A program made the position numbers and the translations under genes. The notes under the pieces were generated by a model. That model saw only the letters and a program-made list of their open reading frames with translations. It was not told where the DNA came from and did no database searches. From assembly GCF_024347395.1 (NCBI RefSeq), contig NZ_AP025473.1:248001-312000 (forward strand): a DNA stretch of 64,000 bases, in the 5' to 3' direction. The DNA is from Vibrio cortegadensis. GTDB taxonomy: Bacteria; Pseudomonadota; Gammaproteobacteria; Enterobacterales; Vibrionaceae. Every line of letters begins with the position of its first letter. Positions within the stretch are counted from its first letter, which is position 1. Below, in pieces: positions 55,596-63,900 of this stretch.

Positions 55596-56467
55596 ATGCT
55601 TGAAAAATAATCACGGACAAACGTAACAAAGGTTTTCAATTTCAGTGATGGGTATATCACTTGAGGATAAAGTAAATAAAGATGGTTTGGCTCGGGTAGT
55701 GTCTCTAATGGCAATACCCAGCTTAACTTTTCTTGCTTTATCTCCTCCTCTACGTAGTACTTTGCAATCCGAACAATCCCCTTTCCTGCCAGTGCTTGCT
55801 TCTTCAATAGATGATTTTCGTTCGTCGAGATCCAACCATTGACCAATATTTCTTGATTTTTTAATGGCCAATATTTCTGATGTAACGTCGTCAAACACTG
55901 GTGGTATTCAAGATCACTCACCTGTTCAGGTATGCCATAAGTACTTAAATATTCAGGGGAAGCAACCAAAACATGCTGATATGGAAACAGCTTCACCGCC
56001 ACCATATTATCAGGAGGCAGATTTGTCGCTCGAAATGCGAGATCAATTTCTTGTTGGTTTAAGTTGAAAGTTGTGTAGCTAGAATTTATTTCAAACTGAA
56101 CATCAGGGTGGAGGCTTCGAAACTGAGCACACAGCTCAAATAAATAGGTCTCTGCAAACATTTTAGGAGCGGTCAGTCGCAGTAGGCCGCTAATTTGGTT
56201 GTGGTCTTGAATGATATTCCGTTCAAGATCGATGACCTGAGAACGAATCGCCAAGCCTTGAGCATAAGCATGCTCACCTTCTTGAGTTAAACGAACACTT
56301 CGCGTTGTGCGAATCAACAGTGGGCACTGTAACTCTTTCTCAAGCAACTTTATCTGCTCAGAAAGATACCCCTTGGATATACCCAACTGTTGCGCTGCCT
56401 TAGTAAAGTTAAGCTGCCTTGCGAGCTCCACAAACAGCATTAACCGTTGAATCCTTTTATGTTCCAT
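55592..56467 (-). CDS. LysR family regulator, divergent from aldo/keto reductase
   Basis: The 291-residue protein has the LysR winged helix (NFTKAAQQLGISKGYLSEQIKLLEKEL) and a C-terminal effector domain (LRLTAPKMFAETYLFEL). It is of the CrgA-like subgroup by outline. It is divergent from the aldo/keto reductase gene, which it likely controls. An inverted repeat TTTGT-N7-ACAAA lies in the shared region. Confidence 0.9.
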   Translation of the reverse strand: MEHKRIQRLMLFVELARQLNFTKAAQQLGISKGYLSEQIKLLEKELQCPLLIRTTRSVRLTQEGEHAYAQGLAIRSQVIDLERNIIQDHNQISGLLRLTAPKMFAETYLFELCAQFRSLHPDVQFEINSSYTTFNLNQQEIDLAFRATNLPPDNMVAVKLFPYQHVLVASPEYLSTYGIPEQVSDLEYHQCLTTLHQKYWPLKNQEILVNGWISTNENHLLKKQALAGKGIVRIAKYYVEEEIKQEKLSWVLPLETLPEPNHLYLLYPQVIYPSLKLKTFVTFVRDYFSSI

Positions 56468-56534
56468 TTTTTATATATACCTAGTGACACATCACTCCTA
56501 CTTTCGTTGACCTAATATTACCACTCACAAAAGC

Positions 56535-56551
56535 TTTGTTCGATATACAAA
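56535..56551. promoter_or_regulatory. LysR-type operator candidate
   Basis: TTTGT (56535-56539), seven bases and ACAAA (56547-56551) form an inverted repeat in the divergent promoter region. The size fits a LysR T-N11-A box. Confidence 0.4.
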
Positions 56552-56632
56552 ACAATGAATTCTTTTTACGCCTCTTCACTTTAAATCACCGAACAATAGA
56601 ATAACCATAAACCTCCGCAAAATGGACATGCC

Positions 56633-57616
56633 ATGATGAACACTGAACGAAACATCCCACTAACAAACCCATTACCCAAAACCAGTCAAATTGCGTATGG
56701 CTGCATGGGGTTAGGAGGCGGTTGGAATAACAACCCTGTGACGAATGAGCACATTCAACAAGCGAATGAAGTTATTCATACGGCATTAGAGTCAGGTATT
56801 ACTGTTTTTGACCATGCTGATATCTACACCTTTAATAAAGCAGAAATTGCTTTTGGAGCTGTCTTGAAACAAACCCCGTCTTTACGTGATGACATGTTCA
56901 TTCAATCCAAATGCGGCATTCGGTTAGAAGACGAATCCGCCCCAGGACGTTACGATTTCTCCAGTGAATGGATAGCACATTCCGTCAATGGCATCCTAAA
57001 ACGACTTCACACTGAAAAACTCGATATGCTACTTCTTCATCGTCCTGATCCATTAATGGATTTGCATGATCTCGCAACATCATTAGAACGTTTAAACGCT
57101 GACGGAAAATTTGATTACCTAGGGGTATCGAATATGAACTTGCATCAAATTCGTTTTTTACAATCCGCACTAGATCTACCAATTGTCGCGAATCAAATCG
57201 AAATGAGCTTGGCTAAACTTGATTGGCTTAACGATGGTGTATTGGTTGGTAACGAAGGCATGCAGAGTGTCGATTTCGTCAGTGGGACATTAGAACACTG
57301 CCAAATGAATAACATTCAAATACAAGCTTGGGGGTGCCTAGCTCAAGGTCGATATTCTGAAGCAGGACTTCATTCGGAAGACGCCAATATTCGTAATACG
57401 GCACAACTTGTCTTAAATTTAAGCGAGAAACATCAAGTGCCAAGTGAAGCGATTGTATTGGCTTTTTTACTTCGTCACCCTGCCAACATTCAACCGATTA
57501 TTGGCACAACAAACCTTGACCGAATCAGAGCTTCAGCTCTCGCAACAGCGGTTACCCTTTCACGAGAAGAGTGGTACCGCTTATTTGTCACTTCTCGCGG
57601 TCATGCATTACCATAA
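56633..57616 (+). CDS. Aldo/keto reductase (YdhF-like)
   Basis: The 327-residue protein is a TIM-barrel oxidoreductase. The catalytic four are visible: Asp and Tyr in FDHADIYT, Lys in IQSKCGIR and His in LLLHRPDPLMD. NADPH-binding residues are expected in the late PIIGTTNLDRIRA. The layout and sequence are close to E. coli YdhF. The substrate is unknown; carbonyl detoxification is typical. The LysR gene upstream is the likely regulator. Confidence 0.92.
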   Translation: MMNTERNIPLTNPLPKTSQIAYGCMGLGGGWNNNPVTNEHIQQANEVIHTALESGITVFDHADIYTFNKAEIAFGAVLKQTPSLRDDMFIQSKCGIRLEDESAPGRYDFSSEWIAHSVNGILKRLHTEKLDMLLLHRPDPLMDLHDLATSLERLNADGKFDYLGVSNMNLHQIRFLQSALDLPIVANQIEMSLAKLDWLNDGVLVGNEGMQSVDFVSGTLEHCQMNNIQIQAWGCLAQGRYSEAGLHSEDANIRNTAQLVLNLSEKHQVPSEAIVLAFLLRHPANIQPIIGTTNLDRIRASALATAVTLSREEWYRLFVTSRGHALP

Positions 57617-57620
57617 CCAC

Positions 57621-57672
57621 AAAAAAAAGCACGAATACTATTCATTCGACAATGAGAGTATTCGTGCTTTTT
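57621..57672. terminator. Bidirectional terminator, AKR/RRM genes
   Basis: An A-run, the eleven-base arms GCACGAATACT and AGTATTCGTGC, and a T-run make a strong two-way terminator between convergent genes. Confidence 0.92.
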
Positions 57673-57712
57673 AATCTCGATGGCATCCAGAACTCATGCC
57701 ACCGAAATGCTA

Positions 57713-57964
57713 TTAATAAGCTTTTGCTTCTTTTACTCTAATAGTGTTTTTCGCTATTTTAGTCATATTCAGCGCTTGCATCGCTTTTGTTGCTTCTTCA
57801 ATTTCCGGCATTTCTACGAAACCGAATCCTTTCGATTGGCCAGTTTCTGCATCAAGAACTAGATTGCTAGAAACAACCGTGCCGTGCTCTTCAAAAAGTG
57901 CTTTCAATTCTTCAGCGGTCGTTGTGCGAGCAAGGTTGCGAACTAATAGTTTCATGGGTGCCAT
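57713..57964 (-). CDS. RRM RNA-binding protein
   Basis: The 83-residue protein is a single RNA-recognition motif: RNP2 LLVRNL near the start and RNP1 KGFGFVEM in the middle, in the right spacing. Such small proteins are cold-induced in many bacteria and bind RNA. The start is ATG 57964 or ATG 57955 (MKLLVRNLAR); neither has a strong ribosome site. Confidence 0.92.
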   Translation of the reverse strand: MAPMKLLVRNLARTTTAEELKALFEEHGTVVSSNLVLDAETGQSKGFGFVEMPEIEEATKAMQALNMTKIAKNTIRVKEAKAY

Positions 57965-58128
57965 ATCTTATTTAAGTGGTTATTTGTCCTCAAAGATTAT
58001 CACAGATGCGCGAGCAGAAACCAAGTAGCGATTAACATCACAACTTAACGTTATTTTTCCACTCTTCACTGGTGCTCATAAAATAGTCATTTATAATTTC
58101 GCCCCCTTTATTTCCCGTGGAGTCACAG

Positions 58129-58665
58129 ATGCATAAAATCAACGTGATTGGCACAAGTGGTAGCGGAAAAACAACCTTCAGCCAACAGCTTGCCGCCATA
58201 CTCGACTACCCTTACCTAGAAATGGACTTAATTTACTGGAAACCACAATGGCAAGAGCCCAGCGATGACGAGTTCTTCGCTGCATTACGCCATAAATTAG
58301 ATCAGCCAGCATGGGTGTTAGATGGTAACTACAACCGTACCGCAGCAACGAAATGGAAAGATGTGGATACGATTATTTGGATAGATTACTCTTTCTCCCG
58401 CACTCTCTACCAAGCGATTACCCGGGCAATCAAACGCACCTTAAGCGGAAAAGAGCTATGGCCGGAAACGGGCAACAAAGAATCGTTTCGTAAGTCATTT
58501 ATGAGCTCAGATTCCATCATTTTATGGACGATTAAAACCTACGCAAAAAATAGAGATAGATACCTCTCAATGATGAATGACAAGCGCTATCAACATATCA
58601 ATTTCATTCAGATCAGATCGCCAAAAGAAGCGCATCAGTTTCTTGAGCGTTATTCAAATAAGTAA
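58129..58665 (+). CDS. P-loop nucleotide kinase-like protein
   Basis: The ATG at 58129 follows GGAG by six bases and gives 178 residues; a GTG at 58117 overlaps that site. The N-terminal Walker A motif is GTSGSGKTT. The rest resembles adenylate-kinase-like AAA_17 proteins (YLEMDLIYWKPQW, WVLDGNYNRT, TIIWIDYSFSRTLYQ), often annotated as FlaR or topology modulators. Substrate unknown. Confidence 0.85.
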   Translation: MHKINVIGTSGSGKTTFSQQLAAILDYPYLEMDLIYWKPQWQEPSDDEFFAALRHKLDQPAWVLDGNYNRTAATKWKDVDTIIWIDYSFSRTLYQAITRAIKRTLSGKELWPETGNKESFRKSFMSSDSIILWTIKTYAKNRDRYLSMMNDKRYQHINFIQIRSPKEAHQFLERYSNK

Positions 58666-58766
58666 ACCGCGTTATAAATGAACACCTGCACGGTCGTTTC
58701 GCTCTTTTGCTTTGTCAACGTAACCTTGCACGTTATATTGAAGTCATCAACGAGACAGAGGTCAGC

Positions 58767-59537
58767 ATGGCACAAAAATTTTATGTAGTATGGAAAGGAC
58801 GACAAACGGGTATTTTTACCGATTGGGCAACGTGTAAAAGCCACGTCGATGGTTTCAATGGTGCTCGATACAAATCGTTCAAGACTCGATCAGAAGCAGA
58901 AAGTGCTTTTGGCGGTAAAAGCAGCCCTTCCAGCGCCACCAGCTCTCGAAGTAGTACAGCGAAAAAACCGGCAGCAAATAGCGTGAAAACCTATACTGCT
59001 CAAGAAATTTTGGCTTTAAATGCCGAGGTAAAAATATTCACCGATGGCGGTTGCGATCCAAACCCTGGCAAAGCGGGCTCTGGAGTGGCAGTTTATAGAC
59101 AAAACCAACTTGAATCTCTTTGGCTTGGGTTATTCAATCCGAATGGCACCAATAACACCGCAGAGCTCAATGCGTTAAACCAAGCATTAATCATGGCTAA
59201 AAAAGAGACAGAAGCGAACCAAAGCACGGTGATCTTTTGCGACTCTAAATATTCAATCCAATGCGTTACTCAATGGGCAGCGAACTGGGAAAAGAAAGGA
59301 TGGAAAAAGGCAGGTGGTGAGATTAAAAATCTAGAGCTTATCCAAGAGATGTTTGCGCGTTACCAGCAACTAAAAAGCAAAATTAAGATTCTACATGTCA
59401 ATGGGCACGTGGGCGTTGAAGGAAACGAGCTTGCCGATCGCATGTCGATGCTCGCGATCAAATCGAAAGAAGTTGCTTTCTCTCAATACCATGACACGCT
59501 TGATATTGAAACCATTCTCGCAATGCAAGCAGGATAA
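58767..59537 (+). CDS. rnhA: Ribonuclease HI with viroplasmin-type N-domain
   Basis: I start at the ATG at 58767 behind AGAGG (256 residues). The first 50 residues (KFYVVWKGRQTGIFTDW, SFKTRSEAESAF) form the hybrid-binding domain of eukaryotic-type RNases H. After a Ser-rich linker comes the RNase H fold with acidic residues in FTDGGCDPNPG, NTAELNA, FCDSKY and NELADRM. It cuts RNA in RNA-DNA hybrids. It may be a second RNase HI in this genome, as in several vibrios. Confidence 0.93.
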   Translation: MAQKFYVVWKGRQTGIFTDWATCKSHVDGFNGARYKSFKTRSEAESAFGGKSSPSSATSSRSSTAKKPAANSVKTYTAQEILALNAEVKIFTDGGCDPNPGKAGSGVAVYRQNQLESLWLGLFNPNGTNNTAELNALNQALIMAKKETEANQSTVIFCDSKYSIQCVTQWAANWEKKGWKKAGGEIKNLELIQEMFARYQQLKSKIKILHVNGHVGVEGNELADRMSMLAIKSKEVAFSQYHDTLDIETILAMQAG

Positions 59538-59588
59538 ACCGCCTTTAACCATTGCGCTCTCATAGGCTCAGACAATCGAAGGGAAACG

Positions 59589-60071
59589 ATGCTAACCATT
59601 AGACATTACCGTGACGACGATGCAAAAGCGACATGGGCGCTATTCTTCTACACAGTCCGAAATATTAACTGCCGTGACTATTCTGATGAGCAAGTGAGAG
59701 CTTGGGCCCCTGACGATTTTGACTTTAAAATTTGGCAAAAACGCATGAAAACCTTAAAGCCTTTCATTGCCGAATACGACGGAACGATTGTTGGATACTC
59801 TGATTTACAAGAAAATGGATTCATTGATCACTTCTTTTGTCATCATGAATATCAAGGGAAAGGGGTTGGGCGCGCGCTTATGCAGCACATTTTTGCCCAA
59901 GGAGAAATACAAGGAATCGCTCGCTTCCATTCTGAAGTCAGTATTACTGCTCGACCTTTTTACGAACATTTTGGTTTTATTGTCAAACACTCACAAGTCA
60001 TTGAGGTTCGTGGGCAGACCTTAACCAATTATGTGATGGAGAAGGTTACAGACCCCTCATCAGAACACTGA
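59589..60071 (+). CDS. GNAT family acetyltransferase
   Basis: The 160-residue protein has a GNAT fold with an acetyl-CoA loop YQGKGVGRALM and the terminal PFYEHFGF motif. It resembles YafP-type proteins. An AAGGGAAACG site precedes the ATG. It follows the RNase H gene with a 51-base gap and could be co-transcribed. Substrate unknown. Confidence 0.88.
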   Translation: MLTIRHYRDDDAKATWALFFYTVRNINCRDYSDEQVRAWAPDDFDFKIWQKRMKTLKPFIAEYDGTIVGYSDLQENGFIDHFFCHHEYQGKGVGRALMQHIFAQGEIQGIARFHSEVSITARPFYEHFGFIVKHSQVIEVRGQTLTNYVMEKVTDPSSEH

Positions 60072-60171
60072 GCAAGAAAATAAATCATGCTTTATATCAA
60101 TAACAGATTACAGAAAAGATAGGCTCGTCGGATTTTATAAATAAGCTTAACTCTTGTCCGTACAAGCCCTT

Positions 60172-60216
60172 TTCAATCCATTAAGTTGTATTTGTCTTTG
60201 CTACTAATGGATTGAA
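60172..60216 (+). promoter_or_regulatory. Perfect hairpin covering the ribosome site of the small membrane protein gene
   Basis: TTCAATCCATTA (60172-60183) is the perfect inverse of TAATGGATTGAA (60205-60216), with a 21-base loop. The right arm ends two bases before the ATG and contains the only GGA-type ribosome element. If formed in the mRNA it would block translation, so it is a candidate thermo- or ligand-sensitive switch. Confidence 0.6.
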
Positions 60217-60218
60217 TT

Positions 60219-60464
60219 ATGTCGTCAATGGCGATTTCAAATTATCTCGGTTTGTTCATCTTACTCATGTTCACCCACCCATTTATGCTGGTGATACTCA
60301 ACATGTTGATCTGGGATAAGGCTACCCGCGCTCGGTATTCAAGTCGATTTAATATCGTCTGTGCGATTTTGGCAGCGTGCTTGATGATAATGCACATGCA
60401 AACGGAAGTTGTGTATGGAAAAGAGTTACTTGATCGCTGGTATTCGATGAACCCGAATGGATAA
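60219..60464 (+). CDS. Small membrane protein of unknown function
   Basis: The 81-residue protein has two membrane segments (about 7-29 and 43-60), with charged residues between them (WDKATRARYSSR). It ends in a soluble tail. No family was recognised. It has no close partner in the same operon, and its start codon is preceded by a 12-base-pair hairpin that includes the ribosome site. Confidence 0.7.
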   Translation: MSSMAISNYLGLFILLMFTHPFMLVILNMLIWDKATRARYSSRFNIVCAILAACLMIMHMQTEVVYGKELLDRWYSMNPNG

Positions 60465-60577
60465 CATTATCTCCTGTCAGGACTCAGATCACTCTAAGCC
60501 CTGATCGTTCTTACTCTATTCGCTTCCTCTTCTACTCGCTTCCAGTCTTACGCGCATTTAACCACTCTAAATCTGAT

Positions 60578-61708
60578 TTATAGGCGAGCGAGCTGCTGCT
60601 TTCTCTCTTTATTCACCACACAAAAATTACCTCGTTTCGTTCGACACTTTGAACATCGTTCACATTCAACGGGTGAGCGATCTCCCTCTTTCCAGCGTTT
60701 AATTAAGCTCGGTTCAGAGAGTAACGGTCTCGATAGTGCGAAATACTGAATACCTGTGTTATTGGCAATCTCTTCTATCGCATTAATATCGGTTAGACCT
60801 CCGACAGTAATAACCGGAATATCCACCTCTTCACTAATCGCATGACCATATTGGTGAAAATACCCCTCTTCTTGAATGGTATACCCATCAAAATGTTCGC
60901 CAATTAATGTGTTGGCTTTACCGTGAATATTGCCAGAAATGATAATGGCATCCACTCCGATTGATTCTAACTTCTGACAAATAAGCCGCGTCTCATCAAA
61001 AGTAAGCCCACCGTCAAAGAACTCTGAGGCCGTTAATTTCACTAGAAGAGGAAATTCATCGCCAACCAGTCTTCTTGTTTCAGCATAAATTTCAAGCAAG
61101 AATCGCATGCGATTATCTAGGTTACCACCATATTGATCCTCACGGCGATTGTAGTATGGGCTCAAAAACTGGTTGATCAAATATGTATGGGCAGCATGTA
61201 TTTCTATGCCATCAAACCCTGACTCTTTTGCTCTTCTTCCCGCCTGCGCAAATGCTTGAACGATGTAACCTATCTCCTCTTGAGTCATCGCCTTGCCAAG
61301 AGTTTGGGTACCTATTTCGCATACTTCACTCGGGGCGTAAATTAGACGCTCACCAACGTTGTATGTGGTTTTCGTTCCGCCATAAGCAAGTTGCATCACT
61401 ATTTTTGAATCATAGTGATGGACTAAATCCGTCAGTTTCTGGTATTCATCGATAAAGGAATCATTGTACATCCCCATCATTCCAGCGTTAGGCTTCTCTT
61501 CTTCTACAATATTGGCGTAACCCGTCACGATTAAGCCGACTTCACCTTTCGCTAACTCTTCATAGATCGCATATAACTTATCCGTCATATGCCCCTCTTC
61601 TGTCGCCATGTTTTCCCATGTCGCACTACGAATGAAACGGTTTTTTAAAGTCATGCTGCCAATTTGGCTTTCAGAAAACAAAGTGCTCAAACTCAACCCT
61701 CTCGACAT
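60578..61708 (-). CDS. NADH:flavin oxidoreductase, OYE family
   Basis: The 376-residue protein is an FMN TIM barrel: LKNRFIRSATWENMA, then FDGIEIHAAHTYLINQFLSPYYNRR with its active-site His residues and the late ALSRPLLSEPSL. A C-terminal cluster CERCSKCRTKRGNFC could bind a metal or Fe-S centre, as in longer 2,4-dienoyl-CoA reductase relatives, but the second half of those enzymes is missing. The start is ATG 61708; a TTG six codons later, behind AGAGGG, is possible. Substrate unknown. Confidence 0.88.
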   Translation of the reverse strand: MSRGLSLSTLFSESQIGSMTLKNRFIRSATWENMATEEGHMTDKLYAIYEELAKGEVGLIVTGYANIVEEEKPNAGMMGMYNDSFIDEYQKLTDLVHHYDSKIVMQLAYGGTKTTYNVGERLIYAPSEVCEIGTQTLGKAMTQEEIGYIVQAFAQAGRRAKESGFDGIEIHAAHTYLINQFLSPYYNRREDQYGGNLDNRMRFLLEIYAETRRLVGDEFPLLVKLTASEFFDGGLTFDETRLICQKLESIGVDAIIISGNIHGKANTLIGEHFDGYTIQEEGYFHQYGHAISEEVDIPVITVGGLTDINAIEEIANNTGIQYFALSRPLLSEPSLIKRWKEGDRSPVECERCSKCRTKRGNFCVVNKERKQQLARL

Positions 61709-61738
61709 TTATTGTCATAATTTCCGGATATTAAAAGG

Positions 61739-61778
61739 CAAAAAAGAACAGCCACGTATTCGCATAGCTGTTCTTTTT
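61739..61778. terminator. Bidirectional terminator without an obvious gene
   Basis: AGAACAGC (61744-61751) pairs with GCTGTTCT (61766-61773), with A-run before and T-run after. It lies upstream of the OYE gene, and no coding gene ends on either side. An undetected small RNA may end here. Confidence 0.65.
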
Positions 61779-61968
61779 TGTTCATTTTTGCTGTGTCAAT
61801 CAGCAAGCGAGGATGTTATCAATAATATTAATGATAAATGTTAATCCAGATTAAGAACATCACACATAAATACCATGAAACGGCGGTATCCCATACGTTG
61901 CATCATGGATCAAATATCACTAGGATGAATAACCATCGTATATTCCAACCACAAAAAGGATGATTAAT

Positions 61969-62298
61969 ATGCTCATTATTTTCAGTTGTAAAGCTCATGC
62001 AGATATCACCATGTTTGGTGACGTTGGATTACAAATGTTAAAGATGATGGGGCACAGTGGAACCGTTCCAGGAGCGATTCAGGCATCGGAAGTAGCCACT
62101 GCACTCTCTCAATTAAAAGCAGCAGTCGCAAAAGAACAGAGAGCATCTGAACTCAACGATTCAGAACTCGATGACAACGGTGATGACCTTGTTGAGCAGA
62201 GCGTTAGTATCAATAATCGAGCACTACCGTTAATTGCATTACTCACTGCGGCTGCCAAAGAAGAGTGTCATGTCATGTGGGAATCTGTCGGAAAGTAA
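61969..62298 (+). CDS. DUF1840 family protein
   Basis: The ATG at 61969 follows AAGGA by eight bases (109 residues; an in-frame ATG at 61960 would hide the site). The sequence starts MLIIFSCKAHADITMFGDVG and ends with a DUF1840-type helix (ALPLIALLTAAAKEECHVMW). These small cytosolic proteins are widespread in proteobacteria with no known function. Its stop directly precedes a 15-bp tandem repeat. Confidence 0.88.
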   Translation: MLIIFSCKAHADITMFGDVGLQMLKMMGHSGTVPGAIQASEVATALSQLKAAVAKEQRASELNDSELDDNGDDLVEQSVSINNRALPLIALLTAAAKEECHVMWESVGK

Positions 62299-62299
62299 C

Positions 62300-62375
62300 C
62301 ATGACAGCAGTCATCATGACAGCAGTCATCATGACAGCAGTCATCATTACAGCAGTTAGCCATCACAGCAGATAG
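62300..62375. repeat. 15-bp tandem repeat right after the DUF1840 stop
   Basis: Three perfect copies of CATGACAGCAGTCAT (62300-62344), one diverged copy (62345-62359) and a partial one follow the TAA. Each perfect unit is itself a small hairpin (ATGAC/GTCAT with loop AGCA). Confidence 0.95.
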
Positions 62376-62390
62376 CAACAGATAGCCAAA

Positions 62391-62426
62391 TACAAAAAAA
62401 GGTAGCCATGGATAGGGCCACCTTTT
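62391..62426 (-). terminator. Terminator of the 50-residue protein gene
   Basis: On the minus strand, AAAGGTGGCC and GGCTACCTTT pair with a small mismatch around a nine-base loop and are followed by a T-run. It lies about 43 bases after the stop at 62469. Confidence 0.75.
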
Positions 62427-62468
62427 GTTTATCAGCATAGTACCTTTCTGGAGAAGTAGTCCGGTAAA

Positions 62469-62621
62469 TTATGCTGCTTTCAAGTCGCGTGTTGGGTAAG
62501 TTAATTTGTACCCATCAACTTGAACGTGCGTGTAGTTGCCACCACTGCTTTGACCCGTTACAACCATTGGACCTAATTCCACACCTTTAGTCGCGACAAC
62601 TTGATCATCTATTGCAAACAT
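62469..62621 (-). CDS. 50-residue protein (DUF2158-like)
   Basis: The frame begins at the ATG at 62621, seven bases after AAGG, and encodes 50 residues ending with TAA at 62471-62469. The sequence (FAIDDQVVATKG, LGPMVVTGQSSGGNY, VQVDGYKL) has the beta-strand pattern and SxGxxxxV core of small YodC-type DUF2158 proteins. A ribosome site, a terminator and a sensible length make it a real gene despite its size. It lies alone between DUF1840 and the last GGDEF gene. Function unknown. Confidence 0.78.
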   Translation of the reverse strand: MFAIDDQVVATKGVELGPMVVTGQSSGGNYTHVQVDGYKLTYPTRDLKAA

Positions 62622-62748
62622 TTTAATACCTTAAATCGACAGATTAAATTACAAAAAATATCTGCCAGTATTAAATCAGGATCGCCATTTATCGACTAAT
62701 CAGGTTTTTAATCGTATGGATAAAAAATTTGCAGGTTCCCTTCGGACA

Positions 62749-63900
62749 TCAAACCTTAACAACGTTTCCCGAAAACGTGATACTGCCTTTTTTGATCGCC
62801 TTTGATTGATACATCGCAGCATCGGCTTTTGTCAGTATATCTTTCTCACTTTGATTACCCGGTGCAATCATATGCACACCAATACTGCTCGACACCTTAA
62901 TCGTATGCTGTTCATATTGGATAGGTATATTCACGAGCTTTTGCATCTTCAAGGCTAATTTCTCGGCCTTCTCTTTCGCTTGCTCCTCAGATTTGCCTAA
63001 ATGTGTGTGCAATAAGGCAAACTCATCCCCGCCTAACCTTGCCAACACTTCATGCCTTTGGGCCGATCGCTTTAACCTTGCCCCAAGCTCCACAAGCACT
63101 TCATCACCAATATAGTGCCCAAGTTGATCGTTTATCGGTTTAAACCCATCCAAGTCAAAATAGATAAGAACACCAAAATGGCTAGTGTGTGCCATATAGT
63201 CCAAACCGTTCGTCAATTTAGTATCAAACATACGCCGATTATATAAACCAGTAAGAAGATCCGTATTGGATTCTTTTTCTAATTCAATTTGCGCTTCCTC
63301 TGTATAGCTCAATAACGTAAATACGCCAACGGTAGTACAAAAAGCAGGCCAAATGATTTGTGAATAGAGACTCGAACGCGCAAATAAATCTGGAGATACT
63401 TCAAGTAATATTGAGCGACCGATGATCACCACTGTCATGAAAAGGAAAGCGTAACCGACAATAATATCCGATGGATGACGTTTCACTTTCAATTTTAAAA
63501 ACATATAACTAATGGCACAAAATGCGATAGGAAGAAATACGCTACTGACATGCAGATAACTCTTTAAATCTGAAACCATCAACGCATATATTTGAGCGAG
63601 CACTTGAAGACAAAACATGCCCACAGGAACAACCCAAGGCAAGTTGACACCACATCGCCTCGAACTAAAGACCACCATTCCCCACACAAAAATTGAAGCA
63701 GACACTGCCGCTAAGATTTCCAAAAATATATTTACTTCAAATACGTAAATAAACCAACTCACAAAATACGCAAGAAAGGAGATCATAAAAAATTGAATTG
63801 AATGGGAGTTGCTTTCAAGCTCTTTAACGCGAGTTCCAGCAAGAGCAAATACCAAGTTTATCAACGCAACACTGAAGTAATAAGCTTGCTCAACACTCAT
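62749..63900 (-). CDS. Membrane GGDEF diguanylate cyclase
   Basis: The 383-residue protein has six or seven membrane helices in the first 200 residues, then a GGDEF domain that opens DLLTGLYNRRMF and holds the exact motif GGDEF. The inhibitory RxxD site is not visible. The membrane part may act as a sensor of unknown signal. No clear ribosome site precedes its ATG within 100 bases of the window's right edge beyond a weak GGAG-like element (AAAAGGAGTTCC on the minus strand). Confidence 0.9.
   Translation of the reverse strand: MSVEQAYYFSVALINLVFALAGTRVKELESNSHSIQFFMISFLAYFVSWFIYVFEVNIFLEILAAVSASIFVWGMVVFSSRRCGVNLPWVVPVGMFCLQVLAQIYALMVSDLKSYLHVSSVFLPIAFCAISYMFLKLKVKRHPSDIIVGYAFLFMTVVIIGRSILLEVSPDLFARSSLYSQIIWPAFCTTVGVFTLLSYTEEAQIELEKESNTDLLTGLYNRRMFDTKLTNGLDYMAHTSHFGVLIYFDLDGFKPINDQLGHYIGDEVLVELGARLKRSAQRHEVLARLGGDEFALLHTHLGKSEEQAKEKAEKLALKMQKLVNIPIQYEQHTIKVSSSIGVHMIAPGNQSEKDILTKADAAMYQSKAIKKGSITFSGNVVKV

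Noticed and set aside
60500..60545. Duplicated pyrimidine-rich motif (CTATTCGCTTCC / CTACTCGCTTCC) after the small membrane protein gene
   Set aside because: The two copies are short and low in complexity; listed only as a weak further example of gene-end duplication.
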